Notes: generated by a model from the sequence alone, not told the origin. Positions 49,959-59,053 are shown, numbered from the stretch's first letter. The stretch: DNA of 64,000 nt from Vicinamibacteraceae bacterium (GCA_011525805.1 WYBR01000083.1:1-64000); one strand, 5' to 3'. Made by a program: numbers and translations.

Positions 49959-52958
49959 CTACTGGATGACGGCCTCGACGATGTTCGAGGCTCGCTGATA
50001 CTCGGCCGCCTGGAGCCAGACGCGCCGGCCGCTCGTGCCGCCGGGCACCTGCTTGCTCAGGCTGGCCGCGCCGTTCGCGTCGGCGGTGCGCACGCCGGCG
50101 AGGACGGGACTGGCGATGCCGACCGTCACGTCCAGCTGCGGAATGTAGGTGTTGCCCAGGCCGACGATCGAGTAAAGGAACGCGACCGTCTGGTCGGGCG
50201 TGGCGCCGGTCACATCAAGCGTGGCGCGGACGCCGGCGAAGAGCGGAGAGGCGACGAGAGTCATCGGCGGCGCGCCGATGTCGTAGCGCGCGATCCAGGT
50301 GCGCCACTGCCCGTTGAGGGTGTACTCGTGATGCCCCCAGAGCGAGCCGACCGACACCGGGTCTTCCTCGGTGGCGCTGTAGTCCCCCCAGCGGCCGCTC
50401 GTGTGCGGCGCGGTGCTCTCCTTGACGAACTCGGGAGGCTGGAAGGTGTTGGGCGGATCGCTGAAGCGGCGCACCGCCCGGCTCATCGAGATGTACTCGT
50501 CGGGCGAGGAGCGGGCGAAGGTGATCGCGGCATTGCCCTCTTCATCCACGCCGATGCTGGGGAAGAAGGTGTGGATCGTTCCGCCGTAGTCCAACTCGCC
50601 CCACTGCGCGATCACCGGCGTGTTGCCGCTCTCCGGCCAGCCGCGCATGTCGAACTCGTACCACCGGGCCCGCGCCCGCTGGTTGTTGACGTGGTGCACC
50701 GCCCAGAGCGAGCCGTTGCGCTGCATGCAACTCCAGAAGCGCGGCTCGAAGAGGAACGGCCGCGACGAAGAGCCCCGCTGCGGCGGCTGGTTCGGATAGG
50801 TGTACGTCGGAACCGTCAGGGTGTACGTCGTGCGGCTGTAGGTCCCGAAGGGATCGCGCACGGCGTGGAAGATCACCGTCGTGTTCGTCGTCAACTCGGT
50901 GGACTGGAGGATGTACTGCCCCGGCGCGCTGGCGTCGTACATCACCGGGATGCCCATCGACTGCTGTCCCGCGCCGGTGATGAGTTCGTGCCGCGTCACC
51001 GGCGTGCCGCCGTTGAGGATCGACGCCTTGGTGATGAAGTACAGGAGGTACTTGTCGGGGCCGAAGAAGTCCGCCGAGAGGAGCACGTTCTCATCGTCCA
51101 CCGCCATGTTCGGCGAATCGATGTCGTTGTCGGAGATGCTCGTCACGTCCAGGCGATACTTCCACCAGTCATCGCGCGTGTTCGGGCTGCCCGTCTTGGA
51201 GACGGCGAGGAGGAACATCGAGCGGCCGTTGTCGCTGCGCTCGCACGCCATGGCGAAGAACCGCTGGTGGTGCGGATCCCAGAGAGCCTCGGGATCGAAG
51301 ACGAAGTTGTTCGCCCCGAGTTCGCCCCAGAAGCCGAAACTGTTCTCGATCTCGTCGCGGAAGAGGTTGTTGCCCGTCTTGTCGAAGCAGGCGATCTGCC
51401 CGTTGACGATCGCGATGATGCGATCGGGTCCGACCGCGAGTTCCGGATCGGGAGGCGTCCAGCCAGTGCTCGTCACGCCCTCGAAGCCGAAGTCCGGTCC
51501 GTCGCCGCCCGGCCCGTCGAAGGGTTCGAGCGCGACGTGGTTCGGATCCCAGATCGGCGGGATCGGAGTCTCGAGGTCCATCGGCCCGGGCTGGTACGCC
51601 AGCCGCTCGCCCTCCCAGGTGGTCGGCGCGACATCCAGCCCCGCCGGCACGCGCACCGTCAGGTTGACCGACGTCTCATCGCCTTCGCGGGAGGCGCCGT
51701 TCCAGCAGACGGCCAGTCGCCCCGCGTCGTCAACGAGAAGGCGCGCCGCGCCCGTGGACGCCGTCATCGACTGGGCGCCATCGACGTGGGTGTTGACCAC
51801 CGCCGCGTCGCCGAGGGCCTGGCCGTCGCCGTCAAGGAACCGGACCATCACACCCGCCCCGTGCCCGTCTCCTCCCGCCCCGTCGCTGTTGTAGACCACG
51901 GCATACTGATCGTCGCGCACGCGGACGATCCCCGCGCCGCTCTTCCAGCCGTTCGCGGCGGCAGCGGCCGTTACCGCTTCACCGGCCGGCTTGCCCTCGC
52001 GGTCGAATCTCTGCACGAGAATGTCGAAGCCGAGATCGGCCGACGCGTGCCACGCCGCCATGAATCCGCCGTCCGCCGTCGCGGCGAGTGAAGGCTCGAT
52101 GTGATCCCGTCCATCCATCTCGTTGAGGACCATCTCGTCGCCGACGAGCGAGCCGTCGGCCGCCACCCGGCGCGCGATCACCGTGTTCGGGTTGTGCTGT
52201 GCGTCCGTGCGGCCCCAGGCAACGAGGAACTCTTCGCCCTGCCGGATGACCGTGGCGCAGGCATCCCTCCCGCTCTGGTCTTCGCTGAGCAGGAGTTCGC
52301 CGCTCGTCGGCGCGCCGTCCGCGCCGATGAGGCGCAGCATGACGCGGCCCCGACCCGCCGAATCATCGATCCAGACGATCGCCGCGCCGCCGCGGCCGTC
52401 ATCGACGATCGCCGGCGCCATCTGGTGGCCCGCCTGCGTCTCGTTGACCGCGATCTCGGGGGAGGCATCCGCCAGGTCGCGGCTGAATCGGCGGGCGACG
52501 ATGCCCGAGCCGCTCCCGTCCTGCCCGTGCGACTGCCAGACGAACCAGACGTTCTCACCGCTTGAGGCGACGGCGGCGCACTCCTGCATGCTGCGCATGA
52601 ACGCGTTGACAGGCGTCTCGCCGCCGACCGGACGGCCGAAGGCGTCAAAGCGCTGGGCGACAACGGCGTAACTGCCGTGCTCCTGGCGCCGGCTGTCCCA
52701 CACGGCGACGAACCCGCCGCCCGGAAGGGCGGCCAGCGCGCCGCGATCCTGCGTGCTGCCCGTGAAGACGTTGGCCTGGGTTTCCAGGATCGGCCCGCTC
52801 AGAAGCGAATCGATCACCGACGGCGCTGCCGACCCGACCCGATCATCGACGAGGTTCGCGCCGGCCGCGACCGCCCCCCCGACGAAGCCGAAGCCCACCA
52901 GCAGGGCCATGCACCCGCACGAACGCGCGATCCGCTCCAACCGATTCCTCCGCTGCAT
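49959..52958 (-). CDS. Large secreted beta-propeller protein with C-terminal module
   Basis: A 999-residue exported protein (GGAGGA before the ATG; signal MALLVGFGFVGGAVAAGA). Residues about 60-440 are repeats of the type FVAVWDSRRQEHGSYAVVAQ...FDAFGRPVGGE, a seven-bladed-propeller-like series with Trp and Gln at regular places. Residues about 470-890 form a second region (WTPPDPELAVGPDRIIAIVN, WDPHHQRFFAMACE, GRWGDYSATEEDP) that resembles the neighbouring 495-residue protein at 53754 in layout: DWWKYRLDV, SPNMAVDDENVLLSADFF, FPSIGVDEEGNAAI. The end is the shared module (VTGATPDQTVAFLYSIVGLG, TYIPQLDVTVG, VWLQAAEYQRASNIV). Function unknown, likely surface or extracellular binding. Confidence 0.85.
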   Translation of the reverse strand: MQRRNRLERIARSCGCMALLVGFGFVGGAVAAGANLVDDRVGSAAPSVIDSLLSGPILETQANVFTGSTQDRGALAALPGGGFVAVWDSRRQEHGSYAVVAQRFDAFGRPVGGETPVNAFMRSMQECAAVASSGENVWFVWQSHGQDGSGSGIVARRFSRDLADASPEIAVNETQAGHQMAPAIVDDGRGGAAIVWIDDSAGRGRVMLRLIGADGAPTSGELLLSEDQSGRDACATVIRQGEEFLVAWGRTDAQHNPNTVIARRVAADGSLVGDEMVLNEMDGRDHIEPSLAATADGGFMAAWHASADLGFDILVQRFDREGKPAGEAVTAAAAANGWKSGAGIVRVRDDQYAVVYNSDGAGGDGHGAGVMVRFLDGDGQALGDAAVVNTHVDGAQSMTASTGAARLLVDDAGRLAVCWNGASREGDETSVNLTVRVPAGLDVAPTTWEGERLAYQPGPMDLETPIPPIWDPNHVALEPFDGPGGDGPDFGFEGVTSTGWTPPDPELAVGPDRIIAIVNGQIACFDKTGNNLFRDEIENSFGFWGELGANNFVFDPEALWDPHHQRFFAMACERSDNGRSMFLLAVSKTGSPNTRDDWWKYRLDVTSISDNDIDSPNMAVDDENVLLSADFFGPDKYLLYFITKASILNGGTPVTRHELITGAGQQSMGIPVMYDASAPGQYILQSTELTTNTTVIFHAVRDPFGTYSRTTYTLTVPTYTYPNQPPQRGSSSRPFLFEPRFWSCMQRNGSLWAVHHVNNQRARARWYEFDMRGWPESGNTPVIAQWGELDYGGTIHTFFPSIGVDEEGNAAITFARSSPDEYISMSRAVRRFSDPPNTFQPPEFVKESTAPHTSGRWGDYSATEEDPVSVGSLWGHHEYTLNGQWRTWIARYDIGAPPMTLVASPLFAGVRATLDVTGATPDQTVAFLYSIVGLGNTYIPQLDVTVGIASPVLAGVRTADANGAASLSKQVPGGTSGRRVWLQAAEYQRASNIVEAVIQ

Positions 52959-53218
52959 CTGGCTGTCCTCCGTGTGTGGATGAGGTGGCTGTGGCCGGCG
53001 ACCCGTTCACACGAGGCGCGGCTCCTATCTAACCGTCGACCCCCCTCCCCGTTATGCACGAAAACGGGAAAAACCCGCCGATTCGCACCACTGGGGGGGC
53101 GGGCGACGCCGGGGAGAGGGCCCAAAGTGGAGGTCGATAAGTCGCGTTCAGGCGAATGCCTCCGCCGGGGCGGGTGCCTTGGCGAGTCGCCGCAGTCCGA
53201 ACCGGGCGGAGGCAAAAA

Positions 53219-53291
53219 TGGCCAGAGCCGGACTTGAACCGGCGACCCCAGCATTTTCAGTGCTGTGCTCTACCAACTGAGCTATCTGGCC
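53219..53291 (-). tRNA. tRNA-Phe (GAA)
   Basis: The minus strand folds as a standard cloverleaf: acceptor GGCCAGA with TCTGGCC and discriminator A, D arm GCTC/GAGC, anticodon stem CAGCA/TGCTG with loop CTGAAAA (anticodon GAA), and T arm GCCGG-TTCAAGT-CCGGC. CCA is not encoded. TTTTT directly after the 3' end suits termination. Confidence 0.96.
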
Positions 53292-53534
53292 GCAATGCAA
53301 AGAGAATACGCCCGGCCCCGGCACGGTCAAGTCGCACCACCAATCGAGCGTGCTTCGCTTGCCCCGGGCCGCAGCACGGCGCGCCGGCGCAGTGAAGTGA
53401 AAGTCGTCCCTTCTCCGGGTGTTTCCTGCCGCTCGGCCACGCCGAGCACATCGCGGGCCCCTGTTGCCCCTGCCGGTCTGGACCACGCTCCCGCCCTGCG
53501 GGCACAGACATCGGCGCCCGCCAGCCTCGGGCTA

Positions 53535-53753
53535 CTACTCGATCACAACGCGACGGAAGTTCCCGGAGATGTTCTCCAACTCCGCCGCCTGGACCCAGAC
53601 TTCGCCGAGCGGGACGGTGGCGGGCACGGTGAAGTACTTCACCGCCGTTCCCGCTTCGTCGGCGGTGTTGCTGCCGAGGAAGTAAACGGTTTCCGCAATT
53701 TCAAGTGTGACGCCGAGAGCCGGGATGTAGGTTGAGCCGCAGCCGGCGTGCGA
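53535..53753 (-). pseudogene. In-frame remainder of the shared module behind an amber codon
   Basis: Directly after the TAG that ends the preceding gene, the same frame continues for 72 codons to a TAG at 53535-53537. It reads SHAGCGSTYIPALGVTLEI, then TADEAGTAVKYFTVP, VWVQAAELENISGNF and RRVVIE, which matches the second half of the shared C-terminal module. Without the amber codon the protein would be 568 residues and end like its relatives. Confidence 0.8.
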
Positions 53754-55241
53754 CTAGTACCAGCGCACCAGGTTGCCCGGCGCCGCGCCTTGAACGGTCA
53801 GCGTCACCTCGTTGCCGCGCGCAATCTCATCCGGCTCACACGTTTCGCACTCGTATTCGATATCAAGAGTGAGTGACTTGTTGAGGTCGGTGCGCGTCAG
53901 CCAGGTCTTGCGCGTCTCCGTCGGCTCAAACCATTCGAGATGGCTCCACATCACGCCGGGGTAGTCGGGGTCTTCCTCCATGCAACTGAAGTCCGCCCAG
54001 CGCTCGTTCTGGCCCGAGGGCGAACCCGCGCTCTGCTTGAGGAGGAGGGGCGCGCGCAAGTCTCCGTCGTCATCGTACCACTTGCGGATGCGGCGGTAGA
54101 TCGCGGGATGCTGTGAGGACGAAGACTGGTTGTAGGCGATCGCCATGTTGCCTTCGTCATCGGCGCGGATCGCCGGATGGAACACACTCGTCGCCGAATC
54201 GGGAGGCTCGATGAGCCCGCTGTGCTCCAGAGTCGGATCAAAGTCCGTCACAGGCCAGCCGTTGAGTTTGATTTCGTACCACTGGACCTGGCACTGGTCG
54301 GTGCCCGTCACCCCGATGTCATGTGCGGTCCACAGGGAGCCGTTGCGGTAGATGGGCCACTTGAAGTCGTGGCCGGACGTGTGATTGAGGGTCGCGTTGC
54401 CCGGGATGGGGATCGAGCGAGGACAACTGCGGTAATCCGGCACCGTCAGGTCGAAGTGGTCGAGCGTGTCCTCCGCCGTATTAAGGGCGTAGAGCCGGAC
54501 CATGTTGTTCATTGTCTGGCCCTCCCGGCTCTTGTGCGAATCCGTGATGAAGGAGCCATAGCCGGAGTTGATCTGCTCATACTCGCGAACACAGCCAATC
54601 ATGCGAAGGTACGAATCGTCTTGTCCGGAGATAGGACTGATGGAAAACGAGTTCAAATCAGGAGGCGGCCCACCGTCGAGCAGCTCAGCCTTGTCGATAT
54701 GGAGGATCTCAGCCTTTCCGGCACCACCGCCCACCCGGACGTAGGTGACAAAGACAGCGTCTTCGCTCACACTCATGCTCGGATAATCGCAGTTGTTCGG
54801 CGGATCCCACTCAAAAGCATGCCACCTTTCGGCGGTATGCAAATCGAATACCTCCGTCGTAGACACTGTCATTCCAAGATTGCCAGTTCCCGTCAGGGCA
54901 GCCATGAACCAGCGCTCTGAAATCGAATCAAAAACGCAAAACACATCCGCAATAAACTCAAGGTCAAACTCGGCAAAGAAGAGAAGGGGAACCCTTGAAC
55001 GCTCAAGATTCACGTTTCCGTCGCGATCAAAGACGAGAATGTTGAAGTTCGTAATTGCGAGGACGTCCGCGCCTTGAATGACAATCCCGCAATCGGCTCC
55101 TCGGCTATCGTTGACGAATGAATCCGCCGCAACTGCAAAGTCGACCGGCCGACCGCACTCTTGCGCCTGGGCAACCATGACGACGAATGTGCAGGCCGTG
55201 AACGTCGCAATGGGGAGAACCGACGGGAGGATGGATCGCAT
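53754..55241 (-). CDS. Secreted protein, C-terminal module truncated by an amber codon
   Basis: A 495-residue exported protein (signal VLPIATFTACTFVVMVAQAQ). It resembles the second region of the 999-residue protein upstream: FNILVFDRDGNVNLERSRVP, FVCVFDSISERWFMAALTG-like, YPSMSVSEDAVFVTYVRVG, GNGSLWTAHDIG-like and FHPAIRADDEGNMAIAYNQSSSS. This is probably a propeller-type extracellular protein. It ends VQGAAPGNLVRWY at a TAG in the first third of the shared module; the rest of the module follows in frame. By comparison the TAG stands where relatives have Tyr or Ser. The shortened protein may still be made, but without its module. Confidence 0.82.
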   Translation of the reverse strand: MRSILPSVLPIATFTACTFVVMVAQAQECGRPVDFAVAADSFVNDSRGADCGIVIQGADVLAITNFNILVFDRDGNVNLERSRVPLLFFAEFDLEFIADVFCVFDSISERWFMAALTGTGNLGMTVSTTEVFDLHTAERWHAFEWDPPNNCDYPSMSVSEDAVFVTYVRVGGGAGKAEILHIDKAELLDGGPPPDLNSFSISPISGQDDSYLRMIGCVREYEQINSGYGSFITDSHKSREGQTMNNMVRLYALNTAEDTLDHFDLTVPDYRSCPRSIPIPGNATLNHTSGHDFKWPIYRNGSLWTAHDIGVTGTDQCQVQWYEIKLNGWPVTDFDPTLEHSGLIEPPDSATSVFHPAIRADDEGNMAIAYNQSSSSQHPAIYRRIRKWYDDDGDLRAPLLLKQSAGSPSGQNERWADFSCMEEDPDYPGVMWSHLEWFEPTETRKTWLTRTDLNKSLTLDIEYECETCEPDEIARGNEVTLTVQGAAPGNLVRWY

Positions 55242-55310
55242 GGAGCACTCTCTCTATGGCAGCCGAATCTGAAGTGATAATTGGGCCGGTGAAGCGCTTG
55301 CGCTCGACGA

Positions 55311-55712
55311 TTAATCTATTTCAACGACGTTGCTCGTGAGGCACCCAGCTCCCGGAAACGTCAACGCCTGAAGGAACCCTCCACAGGCTCGCTGACTCGC
55401 GATTCCTTCGAAGACAGCGAAACCGAACTCGTCCGCATTGCGGGCGTCGACGGCGCGAATGTTTCGCCGGCCCAAGCCAAGCTCAACTCCTTCGCAGTAC
55501 TGCCAAAACGGAATGCGGAAGGAGCCCGTCTCAGAGGCGAAGAGAAGCCAAACTCCATCGCGGGGAGGCGCGCCGCTCACCTCCGCCCTCAACATTCCGG
55601 GACAACTGCCCTCCAGCGTCAGGACGGGTTCGTATTGAGCCATCGCCGGCGCGGCCCATAGCGCCGCGCCCAAGCCCCACAGGGCCACCCTGAATGAGCC
55701 TCTCGGTTTCAT
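55311..55712 (-). CDS. Small exported protein consisting of the shared module (copy 1)
   Basis: A 133-residue protein: signal peptide (MKPRGSFRVALWGLGAALWAAPAMA) then one module of about 105 residues (VLTLEGSCPGMLRAEVSGAP, VWLLFASETGSFRIP, RACGGFLQALTFPGAGCLTSNVV). GGAG seven bases before the ATG. It contains four cysteines at module positions, which may pair. It is a tandem duplicate of the next gene, and the duplication includes the upstream sequence. As a free-standing module it may be the best probe for what the module does. Confidence 0.82.
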   Translation of the reverse strand: MKPRGSFRVALWGLGAALWAAPAMAQYEPVLTLEGSCPGMLRAEVSGAPPRDGVWLLFASETGSFRIPFWQYCEGVELGLGRRNIRAVDARNADEFGFAVFEGIASQRACGGFLQALTFPGAGCLTSNVVEID

Positions 55713-55827
55713 GACCATCTCCTTTCCGCCCGCGTCACTGAGATTGCACACGCTCGCCCCTGCTTCACCACGGCCAGTCATCAGGGATTTGACCCTGTTT
55801 TCGCCGCCCGCTTTCCGGCCCGACCTC

Positions 55828-56235
55828 TCATTCAATCCGGACAACATTAGTCGTGTCGCATCCAGCAATTGGCGAGGTCAGCGCTTGAAGGTAGCCACCA
55901 CACGCGAACGGGCCTGCCATTCCCTCGAAGACAACCATACCGAATTCGTCGGTATTCTGGGCGTCAACTTGCTGCAGATTTCGCCGCCCGAGGCCGAGGA
56001 TAACACCTCCGCAATGCTGCGAGTACGGCGGAATTCGGAATGCGCCCGTCTCCGAGGCAAAGAGCAGCAGAACCGTGCGACGTGGTGGAGCTCCGGTGAC
56101 CTCCGCTCTCAATTTTCCCGGACAACTACCCTCCACCATCAGCACGGGTTCGTACTGCGCCATCGCCGGCGCAGCGCAGAGCGCCGCCGCGACAAAGCCC
56201 CACAGGGCCAGCCTGAATGAGCCTCTCGGTTTCAT
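55828..56235 (-). CDS. Small exported protein consisting of the shared module (copy 2)
   Basis: A 135-residue protein nearly identical in plan to its downstream neighbour: the same MKPRGSF start and signal, YEPVLMVEGSCPGKLRAEVT, LLLFASETGAFRIPPYSQ, LGLGRRNLQQVDAQNTDEFG, ACGGYLQALTSPIAGCDTTNVVRIE. GGAG precedes the ATG. Since the sequences before both ATGs also match for about 50 bases, each copy likely has its own promoter. Confidence 0.82.
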   Translation of the reverse strand: MKPRGSFRLALWGFVAAALCAAPAMAQYEPVLMVEGSCPGKLRAEVTGAPPRRTVLLLFASETGAFRIPPYSQHCGGVILGLGRRNLQQVDAQNTDEFGMVVFEGMAGPFACGGYLQALTSPIAGCDTTNVVRIE

Positions 56236-56662
56236 GACCGTCTCCTTTCCGCCCCCGTCATTGAGATTGTACACTCTCGCCCCAGCCGTCCTTAAGAACG
56301 CCTCACAGAATGAGCCGTCCGGGTCGGTGGCACAGGCTTTCGAGCCTGTACGATCGTGCAGGCTGGAAAGCCTGCACCACCATTCTGTGAGCCGCCCTTG
56401 CGGATGCAGCAGGCGACCTCGGCAGCGGGCTCGCCGGCGAAGTCACTCCCCGTGAACAGTCTGTCCGATCCAGCGGCCGCTGCAAAGTGGAAATCAGCGC
56501 AAAACGTTCAGATATCCCAGGGACGCTCTCTCCCAGCCGGATTCCATCGCATCGGAGCGTCGCGCCGGCGCCCCGCGGTGATTTATCTACTCCGCCTCCA
56601 TCTGCGCGCTGGGCTTGCGCACATCACATGGCCCCGGCGTCCCAGCCCTATCATCCCCGCCC
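56236..56662. other. Divergent intergenic region with a nested palindrome, no gene seen
   Basis: 427 bases between the small exported protein and the ketosynthase. A 90-base nested inverted repeat occupies 56302-56391. Short open frames exist on both strands but none has a ribosome binding site with a recognisable product. Confidence 0.5.
56302..56391. repeat. 90-bp nested inverted repeat
   Basis: Outer arms CTCACAGAAT (56302-56311) and ATTCTGTGAG (56382-56391) enclose an imperfect palindrome of about 54 bases starting GTGGCACAGGCTTTCGAGCC and ending GGAAAGCCTGCACCAC. It is a composite REP/MITE-like unit without coding content. Confidence 0.7.
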
Positions 56663-57838
56663 ATGTCCTTGCCGACCGTCTGGATCACGGGTGTCGGCCT
56701 GCTCACGCCTCTGGGCAACTCAGCGTGGGAGACGCTGCGCGCGCTTTTCGCTGGGCGAACCATCACCGATCGACTTGACCGCCTCACCGAGCCGATCAGC
56801 GCCGAGCAGATCATCCGGGGGACCGGCGCCATCGCGGATGCCCGCCACGGCAGCGGCGATCCGGCGGCGGGCCTCGCCCTCCGCGCCCTTCATGAAGCGA
56901 TCACCAGCGCCGGCCTCGCCGCCGCCGATCTGGCGACGACGCCGATCATCCTCGCCTCGAGCAAGGGGGCGATCTCAGCCCTGCTCGATTCGATGCGATC
57001 GCGCGATGCGGCGACGCTCGGGCCGCACGGCCTGCTCAGTTCGCTCATCCGGTCGCGGACGGGCGCGCCCTGCTGCCGCGCCGTGGTTGCGGCGTGCGCC
57101 TCGGGGTTGGTGGCGCTTGATCACGCCCTGCGGATGCTTCGTCGCGGCGAATGTGATCGTGCGGCGGTGGTGGCCGTCGAGGCGTCGCTCATCCCCCTCC
57201 TGATGCACAGTTACCGGCGGCTGGGCGTGCTGGCGCCGCTCACGCCGCGCGGCTACCGCGCGCGGCCGCTGGATCGGCGTCGCTGCGGCTTCACGCTCAC
57301 CGACCTGGCCGCGGCCGTGATTCTCGAGTCGCGCCCGCCGGCCCGACGACGCCCCTCAGCCGCCACGCTCGCGCCGACGAGGTTGCTCGGCGTGCGCACG
57401 GCGGCCGAGGCGCACCACGTCATCAAGTCGCCGGCCGATTCCGAGGCGCTGGGGCGCCTCTCGAACTGGGCGCTGCGCGACTGCGGCCCGATCGACCTGC
57501 TCCACCCGCACGCGACGGGGACGGTGGAGAACGACGAAGCGGAACTGCGCCTTCACGCCCAGGCCCTCGGCCCGCGAGCCGAGGAGACGCCGGCGTACGC
57601 GGTGAAGGGCGCGCTCGGCCACGGCCTGGGCGCGGCGGGTTTGGCGAGCGTCGTGGTGGCGGCGCTGATTGGCCGGTGCGGCCGCGTGCCGCCCATGCCC
57701 TGGCTCGACGATCCGATCACCACGCCGCTGCGCCTCTTCCGCGAAGGGATGAAGGGCGAGTTTCGCCGGCACGCGGTCTTCGCGAGCGGGTTTGGAGGTC
57801 ACTGCGCTGCGGCCGTCATTGAGACGCTGACCGACTGA
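56663..57838 (+). CDS. Beta-ketoacyl-ACP synthase-like enzyme (thiolase fold)
   Basis: A 391-residue condensing enzyme of the FabF/KAS II type. It opens VWITGVGLLTPLGNSAWETL as FabF does; the nucleophile is in VAACASGLVALDHAL, the first His in LHPHATGTVENDEAE and the second in AVKGALGHGLGAAG, so the Cys-His-His triad and the supporting Lys are complete. It is divergent and isolated: no acyl carrier protein, ketoreductase or malonyltransferase gene lies nearby. It could be a spare housekeeping enzyme or part of a dispersed pathway for an unusual lipid. The start at 56663 fits the family. Confidence 0.88.
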   Translation: MSLPTVWITGVGLLTPLGNSAWETLRALFAGRTITDRLDRLTEPISAEQIIRGTGAIADARHGSGDPAAGLALRALHEAITSAGLAAADLATTPIILASSKGAISALLDSMRSRDAATLGPHGLLSSLIRSRTGAPCCRAVVAACASGLVALDHALRMLRRGECDRAAVVAVEASLIPLLMHSYRRLGVLAPLTPRGYRARPLDRRRCGFTLTDLAAAVILESRPPARRRPSAATLAPTRLLGVRTAAEAHHVIKSPADSEALGRLSNWALRDCGPIDLLHPHATGTVENDEAELRLHAQALGPRAEETPAYAVKGALGHGLGAAGLASVVVAALIGRCGRVPPMPWLDDPITTPLRLFREGMKGEFRRHAVFASGFGGHCAAAVIETLTD

Positions 57839-57856
57839 CGCCGGACGCGGGCGGGG

Positions 57857-59053
57857 CTACCACTTGAGCGCCTTAAGCCGCCGGATCACCTCCGCGATGC
57901 GATCAACCTCAACGGTGAGGGCGGCGCGGAAGTAGTGGTTGGCGCTGGGCGCAAAGCCCCCGCCGGGCACGAAGACGACGTTCGCCTCCTCGAGGCATCG
58001 GGTGCAGAACGCGAAGGAGTCATACCCCTTCGGGCACGGCGCCCAGACGAAGAACGAAGCGCTGGGAGGCCGGACGTTGACGCCGATGGAGCGCAGCCCC
58101 TCGCACAGGACATCGCGCCGCTGCCGATAGGTCTCCCGCATCGCCGCCACTTCGGGATGCTCACTGTGATCGAGCGCGACGGCCCCGGCCTGCTGGATGG
58201 CGTTGAACTGGCCCGAGTCGCAGTTGCCCTTTACGGCGCCGAGAGCCGCGACAACCTCAGGATGCCCGACTGCGAAGGCGATGCGCCAGCCCGTCATGTT
58301 GAAGGTCTTGCTGAGCGAGTGGAACTCGATGCCGTGGAACTCGTCGAGGCTCAGTCCCGGAACCTGCCACATCGAGGGGGGCTTCACTTCGAAGAAGACC
58401 TCGCTGTAAGCGTTGTCGGAAGCGAGGATGATGTCGTGCTCGGCGCAGAGGCGGGCCGCTTTCGCGTAGAAGTCGAGGTCAGCGACGGCGGCGGTCGGGT
58501 TGCCGGGATGATTCACCCACATGAGCCGGGCGCGCTCCAGCGCGGCGGGCTCGATGGCGTCGAGGTCGGGCAGCCAGCGGCGCTGCTCTGTGAGGGGCAT
58601 CTCGATGTACTCGGCCCCGGCGAAAATGGCGCCGCTGCGGTACACGGGATAGCCGATGTCCGCCCCGAGCACCGCGTCGCCCGGATTGACCACCGCCAGC
58701 GGCAGGTGCGCGATCCCGTCCTTCGAGCCGATGCACGTGAGCAGGTGCCGATTGGGATCGACTGTCAGGCCGAAGCGCCGCTTGAGGAAGCGAGACGCGG
58801 CCTGGCGAAAGTCGGGATGCCCCGCGTCGAAGGGATAAGGATGGTTGCGCGGATCGCGGATCGCCTCGGCCATGGCGTCGATGATGAATGGCGGCGTGGG
58901 GCGATCGGGATCGCCCACGCCGAGATTGATCACGTCCGCGCCGGCCGCGATCTTCGCGCGGCGCTTGCGGTCGATCTCGATGAAGAGATAGGGCGGCAGG
59001 TCGAGGAGGCGCTGCGAGCGGATAGGGCGCTTGTGCGTCGCGGTGAGGGACAT
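57857..59053 (-). CDS. dapL: LL-diaminopimelate aminotransferase
   Basis: A 398-residue PLP enzyme, fold type I. The beginning LLDLPPYLFIEIDRKR and NLGVGDPDRPTPP, IGSKDGIAHLPLAVVNPGD and DIGYPVYRSG are characteristic of DapL; the PLP lysine is in FHSLSKTFNMTGWRIAF and the substrate Arg near the C-terminus in NHYFRAALT. DapL makes LL-diaminopimelate directly from tetrahydrodipicolinate in lysine and peptidoglycan synthesis. Other subgroup I aminotransferases are the main alternative. Its 3' end faces the ketosynthase with an 18-base gap. Confidence 0.9.
   Translation of the reverse strand: MSLTATHKRPIRSQRLLDLPPYLFIEIDRKRRAKIAAGADVINLGVGDPDRPTPPFIIDAMAEAIRDPRNHPYPFDAGHPDFRQAASRFLKRRFGLTVDPNRHLLTCIGSKDGIAHLPLAVVNPGDAVLGADIGYPVYRSGAIFAGAEYIEMPLTEQRRWLPDLDAIEPAALERARLMWVNHPGNPTAAVADLDFYAKAARLCAEHDIILASDNAYSEVFFEVKPPSMWQVPGLSLDEFHGIEFHSLSKTFNMTGWRIAFAVGHPEVVAALGAVKGNCDSGQFNAIQQAGAVALDHSEHPEVAAMRETYRQRRDVLCEGLRSIGVNVRPPSASFFVWAPCPKGYDSFAFCTRCLEEANVVFVPGGGFAPSANHYFRAALTVEVDRIAEVIRRLKALKW

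Noticed and set aside
53754-53756. Pyrrolysine or other programmed use of TAG
   Set aside because: TAG is the ordinary stop of many genes here (pheT, the M28 gene, the 15320 gene), no pyl genes or context element are visible, and a simple Tyr-to-stop change explains the site.
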